This document shows, piece by piece, positions 6,911 through 11,631 of a DNA stretch of 11,631 bases; position 1 is the first letter of the stretch, and each line of letters begins with the position of its first letter. The stretch covers positions 8,668-20,298 of the forward strand of contig JAHZAR010000045.1 of NCBI GenBank assembly GCA_019423835.1. The letters are read 5' to 3'. The stretch is from Clostridiales bacterium. Lineage in GTDB: Bacteria > Bacillota > Clostridia > Lachnospirales > Lachnospiraceae. Both the position numbers and the translations under genes were made by a program. A model generated the notes under the pieces. It was not told where the DNA came from. It ran no database searches and saw only the letters and a list, made by a program, of their open reading frames with translations.

Positions 6911-6933
6911 ATCAAAGGCACGTTCCCTTTGAT
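6911..6933 (-). other. 5'-terminal leader hairpin of the small leftward gene
   Basis: ATCAAAGG (6911-6918), seven-base loop, CCTTTGAT (6926-6933) is a perfect 8-pair inverted repeat. Leftward transcription from the promoter at 6941-6968 would begin about one base before it, so the mRNA would start with this stem-loop. On the leftward RNA its CCUUU strand (complement of 6914-6918) could also pair with AAAGG of the SD. Confidence 0.65.
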
Positions 6934-6940
6934 TGCCCTC

Positions 6941-6968
6941 AGTATAGCACCGAAAAATAAATTGTCAA
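6941..6968 (-). promoter_or_regulatory. Promoter of the small leftward gene
   Basis: Read leftwards, a perfect -35 box TTGACA (6963-6968) and a -10 box TATACT (6941-6946) have a 16-base spacer. Predicted start is near 6934, giving a leader of about 93 bases that contains both hairpins. Confidence 0.75.
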
Positions 6969-7249
6969 TAACGAGAAACATTTTTTTTGTACCTTTTCAG
7001 AAACAATTTTTCTGTTATAAACAGGGGATAATAGCGGGTTTAACCGGCTGTTTATGTACTTCGTCAAAAGGACGAAACGAGGCTGAAAAAAGAAAAGAAA
7101 TTTGTGAGAGAAGACGATTCGGTTTCTTGTGGCAAAGAAACCGAATTTAATCAAAAACAGAAAATGTCTGAGAAACAGAATAGCCAGAAAAAGGGGGGAT
7201 ATAGTAAAATGAAATGAGAGAAAGGAAAAGAGAGCAGCTCTGCAGCTTC
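6969..7249. other. AT-rich gene-free stretch with inverted repeats
   Basis: No frame here has both a start codon and an SD. Four inverted repeats occur in a row: CTGTT-ATA-AACAG (7012-7024); AGC.GGTT-T-AACC.GCT with one mismatched base on each side (7033-7049); TTCGTC-AAAAG-GACGAA (7060-7076); and a perfect 12-base arm pair ATTCGGTTTCTT (7117-7128) with AAGAAACCGAAT (7135-7146) around GTGGCA. None has a strong T-tract on either side, so I do not call a terminator. The region separates the small leftward gene from the vanZ promoter. Confidence 0.6.
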
Positions 7250-7278
7250 TTTACAAGCGAAAGTGTCTGTACTATAAT
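7250..7278 (+). promoter_or_regulatory. Promoter of the vanZ-truA-sigma block
   Basis: The -35 box TTTACA (7250-7255) and perfect -10 box TATAAT (7273-7278) have a 17-base spacer. The predicted leader is about 56 bases, ending in SD AGAGAGGAA. No terminator is seen between here and the anti-sigma gene, so it may drive four genes. Confidence 0.75.
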
Positions 7279-7340
7279 GAAAATTTAAGATAAGAATATC
7301 CGGACGGCAGGAGACAGTAAGAGAGAGGAAGAACGATGAC

Positions 7341-7790
7341 ATGAAGAAGACCCATATCTGGCATATAGTCCTTGTATGCTATGTGCTGTTTATTTATTTC
7401 AATTCCATGACGCCGGCTGTTATTTCATCCCAGGAGAGCGGTTTTGTTCTGGAACTGGTTCAGGGTCTGCTGGGCAGTATGGGGATAGGAGTCTTATGGC
7501 TGACCGAGCATATCATCAGAAAGTGTGCCCACTTCTGTGAGTATACAGTCCTGGGGATTCTCTTGACACAGAGCCTGAATCAGCTACCGGATTCTGGAAA
7601 ATGCCGCCTTCTGCTTCAGCTGCTTCTCAGTGTGCTTCTGCCGTTTGTGGACGAAACGATTCAGCTTTTTACCCCGGGACGTTCCGGCCAGATCAGCGAT
7701 GTGTGGCTGGATATGAGCGGCATACTGTTTGGGACTGCTGCCGCCGTCTGCCTTTTCAGGGCGGCAGCATGCTTCATGAAGAAGGGGTAA
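7341..7790 (+). CDS. VanZ-family membrane protein
   Basis: A 149-residue integral membrane protein of the VanZ-like family. The namesake gives low-level teicoplanin resistance in enterococcal van clusters, but most chromosomal members are of unknown, probably envelope-related, function. Family signatures are visible: RKCAHFCEYTVLG (60-72) in the second hydrophobic region, and DETIQLFTPGRSGQISDVWLDMSG (104-127) in the following loop, with about four membrane segments (around 7-20, 64-80, 88-103 and 124-142). Length is typical. SD AGGAA lies ten bases before the ATG. A closer ATG at 7336 opens only ATG-ACA-TGA, whose stop overlaps this start. There is no vanHAX or other resistance gene nearby, so a resistance label would not be justified. 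truA follows after 93 bases without a terminator. Confidence 0.88.
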   Translation: MKKTHIWHIVLVCYVLFIYFNSMTPAVISSQESGFVLELVQGLLGSMGIGVLWLTEHIIRKCAHFCEYTVLGILLTQSLNQLPDSGKCRLLLQLLLSVLLPFVDETIQLFTPGRSGQISDVWLDMSGILFGTAAAVCLFRAAACFMKKG

Positions 7791-7883
7791 GGCAGAAACA
7801 GCGGATAATCTGGAAAATGCAGGGAAAAATATCAACAGGCGTCAGGCCGGTTCGGCAGGAGCGCTCTGGCGCGGCAGGGAGAA

Positions 7884-8747
7884 ATGACAGTGTACAGAAA
7901 TATTAAAATTGTCCTTCAATATGACGGGAGCCGCTATGACGGCTGGCAGAAGCAGGGCAACACAAAAAATACCATTCAGGGAAAGCTGGAAGCGGTTCTG
8001 GAGAAGCTCGCAGGCGAGTCTGTGGAGGTTTACGGTTCAGGGCGTACAGACGCAGGCGTTCATGCTATGGGACAGACAGCCAACTTCCGGTTAGAGGAAC
8101 GCTGCCTGGAAGAGCTTGTGGATAAAACACCGGAAAAGAAGGAAAACGGGGGAACTGAGGAACGAAGAAAACCGGAGAAAGGAAAAGAAGCAGATATACC
8201 GGCTGCCGTGATGGATTATCTGAACCGCTATCTGCCGGAGGATATTGCCGTCATCAGTGCCGCGGAGGTTCCGGAGCGGTTCCACAGCCGTCTGAATGCA
8301 GTGGAGAAGACGTATCTCTACCAGATTGAAACAGCCAGCCGGAAAAATGTATTTGAGAGAAAGTACATCTGGGGTCTGGGAAAAGAACTGGATCTTCCGG
8401 CAATGGAAAAGGCAGCAGAGATTCTTCTGGGAAGCCACGATTTCAGGGCCTTCAGCTCGGCGAAGAGGATGAAAAAGTCTGCAGTCAGAGAGCTCAGGAA
8501 AGTAGAAATCTATAGAAAGGGAAGCCGTGTGTCCCTGGAGTTTACGGGAAACGGCTTTCTCTACAATATGGTAAGGATTTTAGCGGGAACGCTGATAGAA
8601 GTCGGACTTCACAAGAGAACCATTGCTTCTGTACGGGAGGCGCTGGAATCCCGCGACAGGGAGCGCGCTGGCTTTACAGCTCCGGCGGAGGGACTGCTGC
8701 TGAAAAGCGTGAGGTATGATGAAAAAAGTTTAAAACTCATGCAATAA
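7884..8747 (+). CDS. truA: tRNA pseudouridine(38-40) synthase TruA
   Basis: TruA converts uridines 38, 39 and 40 in the anticodon stem-loop of many tRNAs to pseudouridine. The catalytic Asp56 sits in GSGRTDAGVHA (51-61). Other family motifs are YDGWQKQ (18-24), RFHSRLNAVEKTYLY (132-146), DFRAFSS (186-192) and the C-terminal NGFLYNMVRILAG (223-235). The protein has 287 residues, longer than the usual 245-265. The excess is a highly charged insert at about residues 79-104 (many Lys, Glu and Arg, no hydrophobic core) just before the conserved LNRYLPED. The ATG has a purine-rich SD AGGGAG directly upstream. Many Clostridia have two TruA paralogues; this could be either. It shares a direction with vanZ and the sigma gene (45 bases to the latter) and ends in two stop codons. 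Confidence 0.93.
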   Translation: MTVYRNIKIVLQYDGSRYDGWQKQGNTKNTIQGKLEAVLEKLAGESVEVYGSGRTDAGVHAMGQTANFRLEERCLEELVDKTPEKKENGGTEERRKPEKGKEADIPAAVMDYLNRYLPEDIAVISAAEVPERFHSRLNAVEKTYLYQIETASRKNVFERKYIWGLGKELDLPAMEKAAEILLGSHDFRAFSSAKRMKKSAVRELRKVEIYRKGSRVSLEFTGNGFLYNMVRILAGTLIEVGLHKRTIASVREALESRDRERAGFTAPAEGLLLKSVRYDEKSLKLMQ

Positions 8748-8792
8748 TAAACGGTTCTGGTGCATTAAACTAATAGAAAGGAAACAAAATCC

Positions 8793-9377
8793 ATGTTTTT
8801 GATGGGGATGTTTGCCGCCCTGGAGGGGCCTGACGATTATGGAAGGCTGAGTGACGAGAAGCTTCTTTTAAAGATTGCCGGAGGCGATCGGGAGGCATTC
8901 CGCCAGTTATATCAGAATACGGATCAGTCCATGTACAGCTTTATCCTGTCCGTCGTGAGAAATCCGCAGGACGCGGAGGAGATTATGCAGGAAGCCTATT
9001 TGAAGGTGTGGACTTCGGCGGGCAGCTACCAGTCCCAGGGGAAACCTCTGGCCTGGATGTTTACGATAGCCAGAAATCTCTGCTATATGAGATTCAGGGA
9101 GCAGAAGCATGAGTCAGACATGGGTCTTTCTGATCTTTCCGAGATGGAGACAGGAGAATTCTGCCCTCAGATAGAGGATGCCGCAGACAAGCTGGTACTC
9201 TATGGGGCTCTGAAAATCCTGAAGGAAGAGGAGCGGCAGATTGTACTGCTACATACGACAGCAGGATTGAAGCACAGGGAAATTGCAGCTGATTTGGGGA
9301 TGCCCTTAGCGACGGTGCTGTCTAAGTATAACCGTGCCATGAAGAAATTAAAAAATTATTTGAGAGAGGAGGGATAA
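8793..9377 (+). CDS. ECF-type RNA polymerase sigma factor
   Basis: A 194-residue sigma-70 family factor with only regions 2 and 4, as in extracytoplasmic-function sigmas. Region 2 (about 22-105) has the pattern DEKLLLKIAGGDREAFRQLY, then PQDAEEIMQEAYLKVW (58-73, the core-binding helix) and AWMFTIARNLCYMR (87-100, -10 recognition side). Region 4 (about 133-190) holds a helix-turn-helix, HREIAADLGMPLATVLSKYN (161-180), for the -35 element. SD AAAGGAA is nine bases before the ATG; ATGs three and five codons on are alternative starts, the latter after GATGGGG. The next gene begins two bases after the stop and encodes a membrane-spanning RsgI-like protein, so the sigma is probably held inactive by it. 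Target genes cannot be read from the window, and I see no clear self-recognising ECF promoter in the short upstream gap. Confidence 0.9.
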   Translation: MFLMGMFAALEGPDDYGRLSDEKLLLKIAGGDREAFRQLYQNTDQSMYSFILSVVRNPQDAEEIMQEAYLKVWTSAGSYQSQGKPLAWMFTIARNLCYMRFREQKHESDMGLSDLSEMETGEFCPQIEDAADKLVLYGALKILKEEERQIVLLHTTAGLKHREIAADLGMPLATVLSKYNRAMKKLKNYLREEG

Positions 9378-9379
9378 CA

Positions 9380-10876
9380 TTGGCCGATGCCCATGAAAAA
9401 TGGAATAATGAAGAGATTGCCAGCCATTTGAAATCGGCGGTGGAAACCCTGACTCCCAATGTACTGGACAGGATTAATTTGGACACTCCGCAGCTTCGGT
9501 ATCTGGAACAGCCAAGGCGTCTGAAGGTATACAGGAAAATGAGAAGCGCGGTGACGGCTGCTGCGGCCTGCCTCTGCGTGGCAGCTCTGTATGGCGGAGT
9601 GATGCATTATCAGAATACACGGGTGGATTTGTTTATCGGGCGGGATGTACATGCCAGAATAGAAATTTCGGTAAACCGAAAGGATAAAATACTGGAGACA
9701 GAGGCGCTGAATGAGGATGCCGTTACAGTTCTGGCGGATATGGATTTGGAAGGCGTTGACCTGAATATTGGAGTCAATGCCATTATCGGCTCCATGGTCC
9801 GGTGCGGCTATCTGGACGAGCTGGACAACGCGATTCTCGTCACTGTCACCAATGAGGATACGGAGAAGGCCTCTGTGCTGAGGAAAGATGTGGTGACTGA
9901 TATTGAAACCTCCCTGGAGGCTCACAAAGTGAATGCGGTTGTCTATGATCAGCAGGCGACGGAGGCTCAGGAGATCAGCGAGATTGCAGATCTATATCAT
10001 ATTTCCTACGGAAAGGCATGCTTTCTCTATGAGCTGGTAGAGGAAAACGGACTGTCTGAGGCAGATCTGGAAGCTTTTGCAGGCATGACAATGGAAGAGA
10101 TTGCCAGAGAGATTGCGGAGCGATCCTACCAGGTGGGAGGTACTGCGGAAAGGGAAGAGCCGTCCTCACAGGGCACAGCTTCTGCGGCAGAAACGGAAAC
10201 AGAGACTTCCCAGATGCAGACGGAAAGCTCTGGGGAGAGTCAGTCCTCAGAGAGTGCGGGTGCCCCTCAGACGACTACAGCGGCTCCGCCTGTCGCTACT
10301 GCCGGAAGCTCTGAAGCAGAGGAGCAGGAGGAAGAAACGGAAGGCGGGAAGAAGGCCAGAATTGACTATGTAGATTATTATGAGGGTATTCTAGACGTGA
10401 CCTTTAAGGAGAAGGTGAAATGGAAAAATCCCACCGTTTCTGTGCAGGACTCAAACGGCGGAAGCTATTCAGCCAAGATCACGGATACGGGTCCCGACTC
10501 CTGTGCTATTGAGATCGAGGGACTTGTGGGAGGAGAATCTTATATCTTTATTTTGAATGGTGTAAAGCCGAGGGAGGGAGGCTCCTACGGAACGGTAAAG
10601 GGCTATTTTGATACCCCCGATATCAGCGGCGGCGCCATGGGAAATGGAGACGAAGAAGATTCGGATGACGAGGACGAGGAAAGGGAGGAAGAGACCAGGG
10701 AGAGCGGGAAAGACCGGGGAGAGCAGAGCAGTCAGGGAGAGGGAGGAGCGCAGAGCGGAAACGGGGAGAGCGCAGAAGCCTCAGCTCCCATTCCGGCAGA
10801 ACTGCCGGCACCGTCAGCGCCTGCAGAAATCCAGGCCGTTCCTTCTCAGGTGCAGGGAACGGAGCTGCAGGGATAA
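9380..10876 (+). CDS. RsgI-like transmembrane anti-sigma factor with extra beta domain
   Basis: A predicted single-pass membrane regulator of the preceding sigma factor. Order: a helical cytoplasmic part (1-55, with SAVETLTPNVLDRI), a membrane segment (about 56-76), then an outer domain that matches the RsgI family (about 80-250: IEISVNRKDKILETEALNED, GYL, and ISYGKACFLYELV at 208-220). A Ser/Glu/Thr-rich acidic linker (251-325) follows, then a small beta-rich domain (about 326-414, from ARIDYVDYY to GYFDTPD), an Asp/Glu-rich stretch and a Pro/Ala-rich tail to 498. Start is TTG at 9380, supported by SD AGGAGGG (9367-9373) inside the sigma gene's end; the next in-frame ATG would remove most of the cytoplasmic part. 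Residues 89-93 read DVHAR where RsgI proteins usually have DxNPS, so the Asn-Pro autocleavage site is missing. There is no Cys/His ZAS motif. The ligand sensed is unknown. Confidence 0.82.
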   Translation: MADAHEKWNNEEIASHLKSAVETLTPNVLDRINLDTPQLRYLEQPRRLKVYRKMRSAVTAAAACLCVAALYGGVMHYQNTRVDLFIGRDVHARIEISVNRKDKILETEALNEDAVTVLADMDLEGVDLNIGVNAIIGSMVRCGYLDELDNAILVTVTNEDTEKASVLRKDVVTDIETSLEAHKVNAVVYDQQATEAQEISEIADLYHISYGKACFLYELVEENGLSEADLEAFAGMTMEEIAREIAERSYQVGGTAEREEPSSQGTASAAETETETSQMQTESSGESQSSESAGAPQTTTAAPPVATAGSSEAEEQEEETEGGKKARIDYVDYYEGILDVTFKEKVKWKNPTVSVQDSNGGSYSAKITDTGPDSCAIEIEGLVGGESYIFILNGVKPREGGSYGTVKGYFDTPDISGGAMGNGDEEDSDDEDEEREEETRESGKDRGEQSSQGEGGAQSGNGESAEASAPIPAELPAPSAPAEIQAVPSQVQGTELQG

Positions 10877-10985
10877 GGAGGCAGAGGCTGCACGGAATAA
10901 AAGTCAGTGGATGAATGCTGTATAAAAGATGCAGAAGCAAGGCAGAAAGGACAATGCAGGATTTCAGACAAACAGGATACAGATA

Positions 10986-11060
10986 AACAGAAACCGATAA
11001 AGCGGATTTGCACAGAAAAGCAGAAAGAGATTTTCAGAAAGCAGATCCGCTTTGTCTGTT
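10986..11060 (+). terminator. Long hairpin after the sigma/anti-sigma genes (possible terminator)
   Basis: AAAGCGGATTTGC (10999-11011) pairs with GCAGATCCGCTTT (11041-11053), 13 pairs with one T-G. It is extended below by AACAGA (10986-10991) with TCTGTT (11055-11060). The loop has a further GAAAA/TTTTC pairing. The sequence after the upper stem, TTTGTCTGTTCTCC, is only moderately T-rich, so termination is plausible but not certain. The 110 bases from the anti-sigma stop to it show no gene. Confidence 0.45.
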
Positions 11061-11065
11061 CTCCG

Positions 11066-11083
11066 AAACGGTCGTTCCCGTTT
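11066..11083. repeat. Inverted repeat overlapping the hicB -35 box
   Basis: AAACGG (11066-11071), six-base spacer, CCGTTT (11078-11083). Its right arm runs into the -35 box at 11082-11087, the position expected for an operator, but no regulator is known for it. It may also simply be a small hairpin. Confidence 0.4.
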
Positions 11084-11110
11084 GCCACGCAGCTGTTTTT
11101 ATGGTATTAT
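11082..11110 (+). promoter_or_regulatory. Promoter of the HicB-family gene
   Basis: The -35 box TTGCCA (11082-11087) and -10 box TATTAT (11105-11110) have a 17-base spacer, each matching consensus at 5 of 6 positions. Predicted start is near 11117, giving a leader of about 87 bases. Confidence 0.7.
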
Positions 11111-11116
11111 GTTTGA

Positions 11117-11172
11117 GCTGGCAGAAGCTGCCGGCCCTACCGGGCTGTGCTGGAGCAAACAAGCTGACAGCT
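11117..11172 (+). other. Structured 5' leader of the HicB-family gene
   Basis: GCTGGCAG (11117-11124) and CTGCCGGC (11128-11135) form an 8-pair stem with one T-G pair and loop AAG, beginning at the predicted transcription start. A second small hairpin AGCT-GAC-AGCT lies at 11162-11172. The SD AGGAGG (11192-11197) is outside both. No riboswitch class is recognised. Confidence 0.5.
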
Positions 11173-11203
11173 ACCGGAAAAAGTGAAAGACAGGAGGAAG
11201 AAG

Positions 11204-11476
11204 ATGAAATTTGCATATCCGGCAATTTTTATTCTGGATGAGAGCGGAAGATACAGGGTTGTATTCCCTGATTTGGAGGGCTGTATGGCTGAGGGAGATA
11301 CCTTTGAAGAGGCCCTTGAGAGAGCCAAGGAAGCTGAGGAGGCATGGATTCGTGTGGAGCTGGAGGACAGCTGGGAACTTCCGGGAATCAGCCATGAGGA
11401 AGATTTGGAAATTCCAGAAGGAGGCTTTATCAATACGGTAGCTGTCCGCATTAAGCTGGTAGACGACTATGACTGA
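11204..11476 (+). CDS. HicB-family antitoxin-like protein
   Basis: A 90-residue protein with the HicB-like fold signature: a first strand with aromatic residues (KFAYPAIFIL), YRVVFPDLEGCMAEGDTFEEALERAKEAEEAWI (about 19-51), and a C-terminal strand GGFINTVAVRI. HicB proteins usually neutralise the mRNA-degrading toxin HicA encoded beside them. The ATG at 11204 has a perfect SD AGGAGG six bases upstream; a GTG seven codons earlier would place the SD inside the gene and is rejected. There is no C-terminal DNA-binding domain of the HTH or ribbon type after the core, as found in E. coli HicB. No hicA-like ORF lies on either side within the window, and the next feature is a tRNA. It may be an orphan antitoxin or a member with another role. 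Confidence 0.82.
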   Translation: MKFAYPAIFILDESGRYRVVFPDLEGCMAEGDTFEEALERAKEAEEAWIRVELEDSWELPGISHEEDLEIPEGGFINTVAVRIKLVDDYD

Positions 11477-11531
11477 TGAAACTGTAGAGTTGGCAGAAAA
11501 ATAAAAAAGTTCAAAAAAATTAAAAAAACTA

Positions 11532-11560
11532 TTGACGGACAGGAAACCCTATAGTATAAT
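11532..11560 (+). promoter_or_regulatory. Promoter of tRNA-Gln
   Basis: The -35 box TTGACG (11532-11537) and perfect -10 box TATAAT (11555-11560) have a 17-base spacer. The preceding 50 bases after hicB are A-rich with no hairpin, so hicB transcripts may read into the tRNA. Confidence 0.85.
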
Positions 11561-11572
11561 GACATTCGTTGT

Positions 11573-11631
11573 TGGGGTATCGCCAAATGGTAAGGCAACG
11601 GACTCTGACTCCGTCATTTCAAGGTTCGAAT
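11573..11631 (+). tRNA. tRNA-Gln (anticodon CTG), cut by window end
   Basis: The acceptor 5' strand TGGGGTA starts at 11573. D arm sequence GCC...GGTAAGGC follows, then anticodon stem ACGGA (11598-11602) with TCCGT (11610-11614) around loop CTCTGAC, giving anticodon CTG at 11605-11607. The T loop begins GGTTCGAAT at the window end, so the 3' acceptor strand is missing. It reads CAG codons; having C34 it is not itself an MnmA substrate. Confidence 0.92.

Noticed and set aside
6929..7150. ORFs on both strands in the AT-rich gap
   Set aside because: Starts are TTG or lack an SD; the frames run through the inverted repeats and promoters and give no recognisable protein.
7341..7790. VanZ as a glycopeptide resistance gene
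   Set aside because: No vanHAX or vanRS neighbours; VanZ-like proteins are common in susceptible Firmicutes.
8728..8738. AGTTT-A-AAACT palindrome at the end of truA as terminator or operator
   Set aside because: Only five AT-rich pairs with no loop space and no T-tract.
10907..11116. 69-codon plus-strand ORF between the anti-sigma gene and hicB
   Set aside because: It starts at GTG with no SD, runs through the long hairpin and the hicB promoter, and its composition is not protein-like.
11183..11203. Longer HicB start at GTG
   Set aside because: The SD AGGAGG would lie inside the gene, and the family core begins at the ATG at 11204.

Overview
The window looks like a chromosomal segment from a Gram-positive, endospore-forming, moderate-GC Clostridia, most likely the family Lachnospiraceae. 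The reasons are a SpoVB-type flippase, strong purine-rich Shine-Dalgarno (SD) sites, sigma-A promoters of the TTGACA/TATAAT type, tRNA genes without an encoded CCA end, an RsgI-type anti-sigma protein, and IscS/IscU/MnmA in one gene block. The genus call is inference. Apart from a possible orphan antitoxin-like gene there is no sign of a mobile element, prophage, insertion sequence or CRISPR array.

Layout. Positions 1-91 hold an unassigned stretch that folds well as a plus-strand RNA. It abuts spoVB, which is read leftwards (99-1661). From the divergent spoVB/iscS intergenic region a rightward block runs iscS, iscU, mnmA and a cell-wall amidase (1814-6238). Gaps there are short, or the genes overlap, except for 188 bases of GC-rich hairpins between iscS and iscU. 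A complete tRNA-Ser(CGA) follows with its own promoter, leader hairpin and terminator. It faces a leftward 57-codon gene of unknown function with its own promoter, structured leader and terminator. A 400-500 base AT-rich, gene-free stretch with several inverted repeats comes next. A strong promoter at 7250 then starts a rightward run of vanZ-like gene, truA, ECF-type sigma factor and RsgI-like anti-sigma gene, ending near a large hairpin at 10986-11060. The last part has a HicB-family gene without a visible HicA toxin, under its own promoter, and the start of a tRNA-Gln(CTG) cut by the window end.

How the genes work together. IscS supplies sulfur both to IscU (Fe-S cluster assembly) and to MnmA (2-thiouridine at tRNA position 34). 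TruA (pseudouridine 38-40) and two tRNA genes add to a tRNA-maturation theme. SpoVB, the SH3/Amidase_3 protein, the VanZ-like membrane protein and the sigma/anti-sigma pair are all envelope-related.

The most interesting part is the sigma/anti-sigma pair. The sigma factor is ECF-like. Its partner has an RsgI-type outer-face domain but apparently neither the RsgI N-terminal domain nor the Asn-Pro autocleavage site. It also carries a long acidic linker and an extra small beta-rich domain. A second theme is that three unrelated transcription units (the small leftward gene, tRNA-Ser and hicB) each seem to begin with a stem-loop at or within a few bases of the predicted transcription start.
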